A stretch of 64,000 bases of DNA from Cyprinodon diabolis. Taxonomy: Eukaryota > Chordata > Actinopteri > Cyprinodontiformes > Cyprinodontidae. Positions 49,881 through 63,299 of this stretch are shown piece by piece; positions within the stretch are counted from its first letter, which is position 1; every line of letters begins with the position of its first letter. Both the position numbers and the translations under genes were made by a program. The notes under the pieces were generated by a model. That model was not told where the DNA came from. It made no database searches and worked only from the letters and a program-made list of their open reading frames with translations. The stretch covers positions 39,219,428-39,283,427 of the forward strand of contig CM060073.1 of the NCBI GenBank assembly GCA_030533445.1. The letters run 5' to 3'.

Positions 49881-52120
49881 TGTCCAATCTGTCCTGACTT
49901 TAGATAATCTAAGGTGAGCCTATGCCTGCTTTGAAAGGTCTTCTATCCACTCAGACTGGGGACAGACAGATTGAGCCAAGAAAAAAAAGCTTGTACTCCC
50001 TCTAGTGGGAATTTGTGATCACAGCACCCACTTTCCTTTTGTTCACAGCACCCATCCTTTGTTCTATTGTCAGTGAGAGTATGTGTTAGCGAGGAGCCTC
50101 ACACATTGTTGGCGTGCTAGAAAGTCCCTTCTCTTCACCCTCAACACCAGGGTTGGAAGCCAGTTTTGGTTTCTGGCCTCCTATAATTTTGGATGGAGTC
50201 GTACTGCTTTGTTTTCACTCTATTGGGATGAGCCTCCCGTATGAAAGTTAAACTATTCAGTTATGAGCACACATTGACTTTTCAGATGTGGCTTTGTTTT
50301 TCTTGTCTTTGTATCTTAAGTGGATTTGTTCTATTTTCTTTTATATCTGTTTGAGTTGTTTTAAATGCACAACTTTAGAAATGAAGGTGCTTTTCTTAAT
50401 CAGCTGTTAAATTATTTCATTATAGTCAATTGTTTTTAACGCAACTAAGGGGATTCTTTGTCAGTTATTGTATTGCATTACTTTGTCAAATGTTGTGATC
50501 TTAATGAAGTAAAATCAACTTTAAGAAGAACACCAGCTGGTTTCTCATTTGTCTACAAGTCTCAATTCAAAAGAAAAATACAGTTTTAACAGTTTTTTAT
50601 TTCTAAAATCATTGCAGATTGAAATGATTTATTCTCAAAAGTTTAGCTTAAAATATCTTAGTCACAAGCATGACCAATTAGCAGAAAAAAAACATTAAAC
50701 AAGAATTTATGCCCCTTAAACAGTTCAACGTTACAGCCAAAAATTAACATTTAATTGGGCTTACAGTGATAAACATTAGTTTCCATTTTAAAAACTAAAG
50801 ATTTGGTTTTTGCTGCTTTATTGAAAACTAAAGAGTACATATGTATTCAGCCAAATTCAACCATTTCATGAAAGGTGGCATGATTAAAACAGAAAAACTA
50901 GCATTCTGATCACTTAACACCCACAGTAAGGAACATAGTGGTGGCAGCATCATGCTGTGTGAATGTTTTTTTTTTTTATCAGTTTATGATGGACTGAGCT
51001 CTTTACAAGGAAATTTGTCTGTCACTAGAGCAACAACAAAGACGTTCTCGTTTCCGCCTGATGGTTTTCAAAGAAAAACAAGACAATGTCAACCTGATGT
51101 AAAACTGACAGAGCTAAAGTCACAGAGCTAAACTCTAACTATTGATTTAGAGGAAGATGAATATAAACACCAGTTTTTATATTTCTATTCGTAAAACTAA
51201 AACCATGCATCCTTTTCCTTTCAAGGTTCCCGTGTAATCTTGAAAAACTGAAAGTATATTAAAGTTGAGTTATGTAATCTTAAAAATCTGGAGAAGTTTA
51301 GAGAAAAAAAAATCAAGTCAACATTTTCAAACTTTGTTGTTCTATAATTTCGAAAAGATGAATATACATATATAGTTTGTAATACCTTTATTAGATCAAC
51401 TCGTAATTTGACCAGGACCTTTAGATTATTGGACATTTTGATTTTTGAGCTTCCGGATCCCTTTATTTTAGAGTTTTAAAATGGGCTCTAAGTGTCTGAA
51501 TTTGGTTGAAATACTGAAATACTTTTACTACTTGTAAAAAGTGAACACTCAAATGTTTATATCTAAATTTCAAAACAGACAAAAAAAAAACTGAACTTTG
51601 TGATAAATGTGTAAGAATTATTTAATTCATTGCTGTGTGATGCAAGTCCCAATAAAATACGTTATAATTTAAGGTTGTAACTTGGTGAAAACTGAAGTAT
51701 TTAAGGGGTATGAATACTTTTGTTTAGTAATGTACACCATGCTCATTTGATTCCCCAACAACTGTACAACAGAAACCTACAGGTAATTTACCTTTAATGA
51801 GCAAATGTCCCCGGTACACTTAGCTTCTTAGAAATCTCCTGGAAAGAAGTACATTGTGAATTATATAAACTATTTCCGAAGGTGACATCTTTTGTAAATC
51901 GGTTCTCTACAAATAACACTTCTTCCCATTAACATCTCAGGCGAACTATGTGGACGGATTAGAGATGACAGTGAGATCATGAAGGAGCATTTTGATCTGA
52001 TGCTTGGATGGACTGACCAGAAATGCATCTGAATACGATGTGATCAAAGTGGAGTTAAAACACTAACATTCTTCAGGTACTGCTGACAGCTTCCCCCTCT
52101 GCTGACCCTAAGCTGTTCTG
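49881..52120. other. bin3-ACSL convergent intergenic region
   Basis: Tail-to-tail spacer of 2.2 kb. Most of 50.6-51.74 kb is a decayed Tc1-like relic (listed). A minus-strand ATTAAA signal at about 51792-51797 is a candidate end for the ACSL transcript, implying a 3' UTR of about 0.3 kb. The rest shows nothing clear. Confidence 0.5.
50600..51735 (+). repeat. Decayed Tc1-like element
   Basis: Contains AGTGGTGGCAGCATCATGCT (from about 50938), the nucleotide trace of the Tc1 transposase GGGSIM box, and ends with AAGGGGTATGAATACTTTTG, the familiar end of a fish Tc1-like family. Reading frames are destroyed. Boundaries are approximate. Confidence 0.5.
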
Positions 52121-55100
52121 CTAATGTGGAGTCTTGTACATGTTCGCCAGCTGCTCTTGAAACACTCTACGGATGTCGGCACGCCTGCTCTTTAGGGTGG
52201 GCGTGAGAAGGCCGTTAGCGACGCTGAACGTCTCCGGATGTAAATAAAGATCCCTCACCTGAGGAAAAAAAGAAGGTGAAGTCACTAAGATGTACGTCAC
52301 TGCTGTTTAAATGATGTTGCAAACGTCTCACCTGTTCAAAGGACTTTAGCCCGGCCTCCTTCCCCAATGCTCTCATGTCTTCTAGGATGGCATTTTTTAC
52401 ATCCTGTTTGCAAAGATAAATATGTTTTTATTTTTCAGGTTATAAGATTAGAACATTAGAATTCTATGAACTTGCCGTACAGGGTTCTGGCACAGCTCCT
52501 GGTAGGACCCCTCAAAGCCCCTCTCCTTAGCCCATTCAACAAACACCTCTCGATCAGGCACAACTATGCCCACCACATAGGACTGCAGAAATAAAAAAGC
52601 AAAAAACACAGAGTGAAATATTTCAAACGCACCCTTAATAATGGAGATTAGAATTCGATTTTATGTGCTTACCTGTAAACTGTCTCCATGCACAAAAACC
52701 TGGAGCACAGGAACCGAACGCAGGTAGATGTTCTCTATCTTCTCCGGAGCGATGTACTCACCCTGGGCCAGCTTAAAGATGTGCTTCTTCCTGTCGATGA
52801 TGCGCAGCGTGCCGTTCTGACAAAAGAAATTAAGGTACAACAAAATTTTTTTTTTTTTCTAAAAATCTGCATACGTGCATCATGAAATTTTTTTATACAT
52901 CTTCAATTTATTCCTACTTTGTAAGCTTGATTGACTAACAGAGGGTCGTGCCTCATTGTGACGTGGAAGGACAATAAAAACACAAATCTGAAACATGACC
53001 GGTGCATTTGAGAGATCCAGCTGTCAGAGATGAGCCAACAGCATTATGAAGAGCAAAGAATACAACAGACAGGTCAGGGATAAATCTGTAGAGACTTTAA
53101 AGCTTGCAGTATAACCTAATCCTAGTTTTCAACATGAATTATCTGAAAACAAAGAGTTTGGTGCAGTTAATCTCCAAACAAGATGATGATCAGGATAGCT
53201 TAGAGAAAACACTGTTGAGAGATGAAGTATGAGATTAAAATTCATAGAGGGGCTGAATACAGATGCATGCCTCACTTTTCAGATTTTTCTTTTTCTTCTA
53301 CTTCACAACTGACTTTTTTTAGGTAATCAATCAAATAAAATAGCTTCATTTTGAGGAGACAAAATGTGAAAGTTCATTTTGATCCGTCTGTAATAGTCTG
53401 ATTATTTCCCAACTTACCGGAAGCCACTGGCCCACATCTCCGGTGTGCAGCCAGCCGTCACTGTCCAAGGCCTCCGCTGTCTTCTCTGGGTCCTTCAGAT
53501 AACCTTTGAATACACTGGGGCCAAGGATACAGATCTACCAAGACAAAAGACAGCAATGTATCTCCAGGCTCCAGGCGTGCTGGGAACATGTGAAGCATGC
53601 CTGAGGCTTTTTCCAAAAAGCTCACCTCTCCTTCTCCATTCTTAGCAAAGTAGTTCATCTCAGGGATGTCCACCACCTTTACCATGGCGCACGGTAAAGG
53701 AGCTCCAACATGACCTGAAAAAGACACACATCCACTTATCTGCTGAGAACAGGAGAACCTTTACAGGTTGTTAAAATGAGCGACGCTCAAACCTGTGCTG
53801 CTGTCGCCTATCAAAGAGAAAGTGCAGCCTCCGGTGCACTCCGTCTGTCCGTAGCCCTCACATATTATACAGCCCATCGTGGCTCTGAGGAAGGACAAAA
53901 CGGTGGAGGAGATGGGTGCTGAGGCAGTCAAGGCAAACCGGAGGTTACCTCCTAAACTGGCCTGAAACAGAGGAAAACCCACATGAAAACATGACAAAAA
54001 AAGTTCAGTGTTAAAAGACGGCCGTGTGGGGGTCGGAGTTCATTTCCATTTGAACTTTTATCTTTTATCACTCTTGGTCAGTTTCCCGTCTGAACCCATG
54101 CAGCAAGCCAAACTGTTTCAGCTCTGCGTTGCGTGTGTGAATGCCTCTTCAATAAACTCCCACAGGTCCAATATGCTGCTGGTGATTCTTGGCAACGGCT
54201 GCTGGAACCACTCTGCTCCTCTTGGAAAGCTTGGATTCAAATTCCGGTGTAATTTGCAAGGCTACGTGTTGACAGGTAATTTAACCGCTCAACCCTGCGA
54301 AATAATGTGAATGACACACGGAGGAATAAAACTTAACAGAAAATAAATCATTACAGAGGCAATATCCATAACTGACCATAGAGATTAGATATGGGGCGGC
54401 CTGATCAAAGGGAATGATAGAGAAAATGATTACAGATACCACTATGGAGAGTATTTTAATATCAAATCTGGCACAAATCAATCAATGAATGAAAACGGAG
54501 ATATATTTTCCTTTTCTAAAGAAACATAGAACTATGGCCTTGGTAGATATAACACTTCAGTCAAATGGATACCTTTTGTTTAATACGGAAGCATAGAGGT
54601 GGTATTGTCATAATTTGGGACATCTTAGTTGGAAAGAAAAGTTTGCAGATAACAACATATAATTTAAGTATAAACCCACTTTGATTCTTGAATACATTAA
54701 GGCTAATTTAAGGCTGTTTTTAAAGAAAATATTAAAACTGTTGCATTTTAATTAATTTGAATCACTGGCTTGAATGGAGAAAAAATGAAAAGTTACTTGA
54801 CTTTACATCCCGAAGCCTTCAAGGCATAGAAGAGGAAGCATCATGGTATGGGGCAGCCAGACTCACAAGAAATGCACCATATTATGTAAGTATAAACTAA
54901 GAGACTGAATCCTACATTCATAAAGAGACAAAACAAATCCTGACTTAAGCATTTCTTTTTTATTATAAGTTCACCAAAATCCTGAATGACACACTGAGGA
55001 GACGTTATTTCTCATAAACTAAAGAGAATAAATAGCAAGATGAAATTCAGAGACAGCTTCAAAGCGTATTCTGACACCATTCATTTTAACATGACATATA

Positions 55101-58100
55101 AGAATTTTTTTTATTGTTTAAGAAAAAAATATATAAAGATCTAACCAATAATCCAGCTGTAGAGTTGATACTAAAATTTATCATCATGTTTGACCTTAAA
55201 CCTATCAGCAGCATACTCTTCATGGTACTATACTGATGTAAATGTAAATGTTTCCACCAGCGTTTTTTAGTCTGACCTGAATTCTGTTGAACACCAGTTT
55301 ATCCCACAGACTGTCGTTCCGTATAATCCCTCTGCGGAGCTCGGCCTGCTTTCTCCTGACGGCGTAGTGAAGCAGAGCCCGCTGAAACGGAGAGGTCACA
55401 GAGCCCAGGATCTAGGAGGGAAAACCTTCGAGATGAGCATCGCGTTCGCTGCAGCCTTCACAGAAGCAGGAGAACTAAGCGCTTCACTGACCTTATCGTA
55501 GATGCGAGTAAGAATACGAGGCACAACAGGGAAGAGGGTCGGTTTGAGGGTTTTAATGTCATCCATTAGAAGGGAAATGTCCCCCTGGAAGAATCCCACT
55601 CGGGCTCCGTAGCAGTACATTGTGAGCTGCGACAGGAAGGCATTTCATTTTAGGCCGACAGAGAAACACTCAGATAAAAACGTCTCTGAAGAGGATGAAC
55701 TACCTGGATCATCCTCTCAAACATGTGGGCAAGAGGCAGGTAAGAGATCGACACATCGTCTTGCTGGATTACAAAGGAACCCTGAGAGACGACAGGAAAC
55801 AAGATGAGCAAAGCTCGGGGGAGAGATTGCATTCAGGCAGCGGGATACGGCGAGGCCCCGCAGGCAATAAAACACACTTCTTTTCAGCAGCAGTTAGATG
55901 GAAGGATCTCTAGACAGAGGCAATTAGTTAAAGTAGCTCACAGCGACGTGGGGAAATCAAACATCCAATTAATCATACCATTAGACACAGCAGGGAGGGG
56001 GACAGGTTTGAGATACAAGCAGATGGGAGAGCGACCCTAGCTGGAAGGCTGTTCTCAATTAGACAAGGAGGTGGAAGTGTAGACAGACCTCCAGGATCTT
56101 AATGACAGAGGAAGTATTGGAGGCGATGTTCCCGTGGGTGATCATGGCTCCCTTGGGCTTCCCTGAATAAATAAACAAGAAATTACTGCAGTGCCCTGCA
56201 GAGCAAAGGAACCTACAGCTGTACCACAAAGAAGGACTGTAAGTGGGCACTGAGGGACGTTCATCTAATGATGTTAGAGGGGTATAATTACACCGAGACC
56301 TCTGAGATCAGACGTACCTGTGGTTCCACTGGTGAAGCAAACTACTGCCAGATCCTGAGGCTGGGGCAGCTGCAGCAGACAGAGAAAAAGTATGAGAACA
56401 TGACTCCGGTTTAGAGAGGAGGAAGCCCTCGGTCTGGTTTATAAGTGAGTGCTAATGATATCTTGCTGGACAGGAGCAACTACAGAGCCGTCATGCAGGT
56501 ATGTAGGAGACCATGAATCAGTTTGATGCGGTGATGTTGCAGCTGAGAGGACAAACTCACCACAGGATCTTTGAGGTTCTGTTTTCCCAGCTCCTACAGC
56601 AGGCACAGTTTACATATCATCATTGATGGAGCAATTAAAAGCATGTATATGTTAAAAAAGTCTCCAATTGGCGCTTGTTCCCACGCACCATGAGCTGCTC
56701 CCGGTTAAGGACGTCCACCGCACACTTCTTGGCCCTCTCCCCAAAGGCTTGGCTGAAGTCTTCAAACAGAACCAGGCAGGAGATCTTGGGAGTCATGCCT
56801 TTCTCCTTGCACTCCAGCAACAGCGCTGCCCTCTCCTCCCGGTCGCAAACAACTATGGACATCTCAGCTAAACAGACGCAAGTTTTAAAGTTTTTGTGCA
56901 GATATTTTCTCGCTTAAGTGCAAAAAATAAAAATAAAAAATGGATGGCCCTACAACATTTTCACATTCTGTGCCGCTAAAAAAATAATACAACAAAAACA
57001 AATCTGCATGCATTTTATTGGGATGTTGTGTGACAAACCTAGAAAGTGAGAAGAAAGGAGTCATACTTTGCTTTTCTTGTCTTTTTTAACAGAATAAAGA
57101 AATCGGGCAAAGGAATGCATGTTTATCTAGACCCCTTGAGTGGAAGTAACTTTCACTCCAATTACAGTAGAGTCTAGGGCTGCAACTAACAATTATTTTG
57201 CAAATTGATTATTCTGGCGAGTATTTTTTTGATTGTTTGATAATCAGATAGCCAAAGGTTACTCAAAGAATTTTTACGAAATTTAACCAGGTGAAACTAC
57301 AACTTTTTCACTTGAGGAATTCTGAAAACAAATCTTTCATCTTAAATGTTAAAATCTTTATTTATTTTATTTTTTTTTACAATTTTGGTATAATTACCGC
57401 TCTAAGTGGGTCACTGTCAGCTAAAGACATGTTTTAGAGTCTCTATACTAGAGTTAACGAATAATCCATTACTGAATTAGTTGACAATTAATTGAATAAT
57501 AGATTAATCCTATTGTTTCAGCCTTAGTTGAGTCTTTTTGGTTTATACCTCCAACATATACAGAGACAAAAGTTTCTTCCAATATATAGCAAAAACTTAA
57601 AGCTCAAACAGCCATAGATTCATCCTAATATATCAGGTCTGCTTTTAGTTGGATTTAGGTCTTTAACTTTGAGTCTCCTGCTAGAAAGAGAACCTGCTGT
57701 CCAGTCTTGAGTCTTTTCCTACTTCACAGGTTTTCTTCTATGATAACTCAGCTTATAGCTGCTTTTATCTCTTTATCATCTTTGACCAGATTTCCTGTCC
57801 CTGCTGAGGAAAATCTTCCCCACTGCACAGGGCTGCAACGCCTTTGTTTCACTATGGAAAAACAGTCATGGAAAGAAAGAAATGTCCTCTTGTTCCAAAG
57901 GAAAATGACCTGAAGAATACAACAAAAACAAGTGAAGGCTAATATATATTTTTGGTGACAGTGCAGGTTTCTGCTCACAGAGGATTTTGCATGTTGGTTA
58001 AAATATTCAAGCTCCACCTGGTTGTCTTTGCTGTATCCTCTAGGTGGTTTATTGTAAACTCCAAATGGGGCTATTCTAACAGCCTTCTTTCAAAGCTGGC

Positions 58101-61100
58101 TTTTTTGTGCTTCTTTGTTCATAAGAATCTGACTTTTGAATGCAAAGCTAAAAGTAGTCCAGTCCAAAGATTCTCCAAACCTGAGCTGTGAGTTTCTGCA
58201 GCTCCTCCACAGTTATTACAAACAGCTCAGTTGCCTCTTTGATTAATGCTCTCCTTGCCTGAATTGTTAGTTTAGATTAGAAGACGTGTCCTAGTAGGTT
58301 TATTCTCATGCAACAGTTTTGGGATGATGGGTTTAACAGTTCTCAGTGAAACATTTAAAGATATCATTAAAAAAATTATTGACATATATTATTTATATGC
58401 TTTTGTTATTCACTATAGCTCTTAATGAACATACACAGGTTTCACAGTACAGCTGAATTCATACCGAGATGTTTAAAGCGATTTGCCCCACTGGATTTCA
58501 TTTAGGGGTGTCAGTGTAATTTTTTTTTTTTTTAAATGGATAAAAGGTGTTAAACATTATTTCAGTTGCAGCTGCTCTCTTCTTGCTCCTTTAATATTTA
58601 AAATAAAGGAACCCCTTAATTTGCTCCAAACAAATCTACTGGACTGTGTTTCCAAGTTTGAAGACGTTTCGCTTCCCATCCAGGAAGGTTCTCCAATTCA
58701 AAATGTCAGAATTAGCGCTGAGTTCCAAGCTTTATAGAGTAGCCCAAAATAAAGCCTTGTGTAAAACAAAGCCTTAATTTGTTTCTTTAAGATTTGGAGT
58801 GATGGAATTTAAAGGAATGCTAAACTCCGACCGAAAAAGGGACGGTTTATTTACACATAAGATTCAAGGAATTATTTGAGACTATCACTGTAAAGTTTAT
58901 ATAAAGGTTTTATCTTTTCCTACATCTGAGTCTACTTTAATCTGCAAAGATCTTTCTTTTTTTTTTTTTAAATTAAATCTTTGAGATTGAATCATTGTTG
59001 AAGGTTTCAGAGACAGGTTCTCACCAAGGTTGAGGATGTGGACCATAGCCTCCAGCCCCAGCGTGTCGTAAAGAGGCACCAGAACTTTGGAGTATGTGTA
59101 ACAGGCCATCTCTGAAATGACCCACTGCCACCAGCAGAGGGAGACAAAGCAGCATAGTTAGACTGACTCAGAGGCTTCACACAGAGGATTGTAGAAGGTT
59201 ACACAAAAACAAACTATTGCACATTCAGGCTTGTTTTGCTAAAAATACATATATTCTAAGCTGGTAAGAGTCAGGAAGTAAACCAAGGAAAGTGGATCTG
59301 TTAGGAATTAGATTATGACATTATATTTGGGGGATTTTAAATAATCCATCTTTGCATAAGAATTTACATTTCGAGAGCATAACGATTTTAAAGGTTCTGG
59401 ACTTTTTTTACATGTTAAAAACATATAACCTGAAGAGCTGAGGTCATTTTAGGTCATTTTTTTGCATATTTAGAGGAAAGCAGGGAAATGCTGAATCCTT
59501 ATGGAAAAAATCTGTTAGATAAAAATCATCAATTCATCCACATACATTTCTCCTCATTGTTAAACACAATGTCGATCTGATGAGTTATATCTGTGGATCT
59601 CACTGAAATGATGTGTTACATCATGTATAAACATGGAACGTCAGAGATCCGATGCTGGCTGATTTAAAATAATCAGTTTCGGTTTTCAGCTACATAAACG
59701 TCTTCTGCTGAAATCACATTAGGCTGACCCTCTGAACCCGAATTAAGGAACACATTAGGAGTTGAAACTAAACCCTAATTTTTCTGCAACCTTTCTTGCA
59801 ATTAAAGCTTTAAGTTACAATTATTGAAAGGTAATCAAAAAGTCCACACCATGAAAATTCTCCCACCATGTTTCACGGTTCATGAGGTATTGAAGCGTTT
59901 AGCTTTAATTAGGCATGGTGTCCAACAGTTTGGTCAAATCTGTCCATAGGACATCTTTCCACAACCTTATGAAGTGTTCAAATGTTACTTAGCAAAAGTA
60001 CAACCTATTGGGTATTTCTTTTATTTTAAGAAAAGCGTTTATTTTAACAGACTTTCCATAATTCCTTACACTTTTTCATTTAAGATGCCAACTGAGGCCT
60101 GCAGAGCCTTAAATGAAGTTTTCAGATAGTTCATTAGAACCTGCTATCAGGAAAATGGCTTTAAACTGAAGTTACTGAAGCTATTCACTAAAGCAAACTG
60201 GTTTTCAGAGACCGTCATCCATTTCACATCTCATTATTCTAAAGTGACGCACCAATGAGGGTTTTTTAAAATATTTTTTACAAGAGAAATGTTTATTGTT
60301 TCCCCAATATTTCTTCAACAGCTTGATGTTGATAATAAAAGATGAGAAATATATACAGACTAATATTTAGGCTGCTCCTCATAGGCCTCCTAAAATGTTG
60401 ACGTAAAGATGTAATCGATATAAGTTTTTCTCTTTCCTGAAGAGAAGTGAATTCCTACCTCTGGTCTGTTTGTGGAGTAAACCCCAACAAACTCTTGGCA
60501 ACCTTTGGCAATCATGCCGCTCCCCATCCACTGGGCCTGTTGAGCCACCTGGAGGATCGGAGAACTTCAATCAATAAACAGCAGAGATTGACTCACTATG
60601 TTAAAATGTTATCCTGACTGAGAGATCAAACTTTAGCCGAGTCACAACCTGAGAGTAGGAGATCCACTCGTAGGGCTGGCCTGGCTTCCTGTAGCCAAGA
60701 CATGGACGGTCTCCTGCAGAACACAAGGCAGACGTGTTATAAAGGTTAAAACCTCTGGAACAATGGTAGAACTGAAAATTACGGATTTGACCAAAGCATT
60801 AGGAACATTGTTTACTTCCTCCATCAGCAGTGAATCCAACCTGCTTTTTTCAGACCTCTAAAGTTCACTTTACTTTTTAATTTACTGTAGTTATTCAGAG
60901 CATTTTTGTATCTGGAGTTTACTGTGACTTTATTCAATAGAGCAAGACACAGTAGACTTATTGTTAAGCAGAAGAAAATAAAAGAGCATGCAGCTGTAGC
61001 AGCACTAATTTAATCTCACTCCCCAAAAATGCAGGATCCGTTTGGATGTACAGCTTTAACCGCAAAACACATTTGCAGGTTCAGCTAATCCTGTCCCTTG

Positions 61101-61664
61101 CCTTAGAAATGCACTTGGAAAATAAAAAAAAGTAATATAATAGACTCATGAATCCTTTTCTTTCTACTTCACAGTTCTGTATTAGTCTGTGTTGATCCAT
61201 CACACAAGCTCATAATGGAAAACATTTAGCAAGGCATTGTGGGAATGTGTGCTTCATCCATCACCTGAGATCTTCAGACCTCTCTGGAACATCTCGTACA
61301 CGGTCCTGATGTCTTCGTAGTAAAACTCCAGCAGGTTGTCATCTTTAAGGAGAGCAGATCTCCTACAGCTGGGATCTCCCTGCAAACAGATCGGTTATTA
61401 CCAGCGACTGACCGCCATGATGACAGGAAAGCACAATGGTAGGCCACTCACGCCGACAGCAACAGACTGGGCTTGTAGATCACAGGGAGGACGCATGGGC
61501 CGAGGTCGGGTCAGCAGCCAGTACACAGTGAGGGACGCCACCGCTCCTAAACCCAGCAGAGAGGAGGTGGATAAGGACGGCAGGAGATTCCACAGCTCCT
61601 CGGCTTTAGACCCTTTGAGTTCTGCATGGGAAGAAAGTGAACGCAACCACTCCTGGAGCTGCAT
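52121..61664 (-). CDS. Long-chain-fatty-acid--CoA ligase, ACSL1/5/6 group
   Basis: Nineteen minus-strand coding exons, in gene order: 61452-61664, 61265-61379, 60649-60713, 60459-60548, 59025-59124, 56689-56867, 56561-56593, 56318-56369, 56089-56162, 55704-55781, 55492-55626, 55277-55411, 53793-53961, 53626-53714, 53418-53534, 52673-52816, 52481-52582, 52332-52403, 52121-52258. They sum to 2100 nt, 699 aa, and every junction keeps frame; human ACSL1 is about 698. It activates long-chain fatty acids with ATP and CoA at ER or mitochondrial outer membrane. Visible: N-terminal membrane anchor (about residues 36-51), then PPCDL; ATP-binding [16 protein letters not shown] (277-292); [19 protein letters not shown] [19 protein letters not shown] (535-542); [20 protein letters not shown]. 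Closest features to ACSL5 ([23 protein letters not shown]), but it could be a separate paralog (acsl2). Odd residues: LTASAP replaces VTGAAP, and GDSST replaces GDWTS. An acceptor lies two bases before the ATG, so the 5' UTR is split. Confidence 0.92.
52930..53330 (+). repeat. Internally deleted Tc1-like relic in an ACSL intron
   Basis: Contains CAGACAGGTCAGGGATAAAT after a CAGCATTATGAAGAGCAAAG motif, which matches the transposase start region of the same Tc1-like family seen at 56.9-58.5 kb. The end near 53258-53330 has GGGGCTGAATACAGATGCAT and TTTTCAGATTTTTC, a familiar subterminal block. Non-coding. Confidence 0.55.
53962..55276 (-). other. ACSL intron between the LTASAP exon and the RNDSLWD exon
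   Basis: 1.3 kb AT-rich intron. A short stretch near 54825-54855 (GAAGCATCATGGTATGGGGC) resembles a Tc1 transposase trace; otherwise nothing recognised. Confidence 0.55.
56945..58525 (-). mobile_element. Decayed Tc1-like transposon in an ACSL intron, host of a MITE
   Basis: Collinear with a common fish Tc1-like family whose transposase lies on the minus strand here. Recognisable blocks, in order, are TTTTATTGGGATGTTGTGTG, CCTGTCCCTGCTGAGGAAAA, CCTGAGCTGTGAGTTTCTGC plus AGCTCCTCCACAGTTA, GATTAATGCTCTCCTTGCC, and TTAGGGGTGTCAGTGTAA near the far end. Many indels have destroyed the reading frame. A 352-bp hAT-type MITE is inserted at 57175-57526. Ends approximate. Confidence 0.65.
57175..57526. 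mobile_element. hAT-type MITE, copy 2 (nested)
   Basis: Starts TAGGGCTGCAACTAACAATT and ends TTTCAGCCTTA, flanked by 8-bp near-duplicates GTAGAGTC (57167-57174) and GTTGAGTC (57527-57534), 7 of 8 matching. It is the same family as 31335-31692. Non-coding. Confidence 0.8.
59125..60458 (-). other. ACSL intron between the STNRPE exon and the WVISEM exon
   Basis: 1.3 kb intron. About 59840-59960 includes CCCACCATGTTTCACGGTT, possibly another small Tc1-like trace. Nothing else is supported. Confidence 0.55.
60714..61264 (-). other. ACSL intron upstream of the [10 protein letters not shown] exon
   Basis: 0.55 kb intron, AT-rich, with no repeat or extra exon recognised. Confidence 0.7.
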
Positions 61665-61666
61665 AG

Positions 61667-63299
<1,633 letters not shown>

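Larger units (their letters stand above)
56868..59024 (-). other. ACSL intron with nested transposons
   Basis: 2.2 kb intron between the VPLYDTLG exon and the MSIVVCD exon. Almost all of 56.95-58.53 kb is a decayed Tc1-like element containing a hAT-type MITE (both listed). A piece related to the 28942-29197 palindromic element lies at about 58636-58710 (TTTGAAGACGTTTCGCTTCC). Confidence 0.7.
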
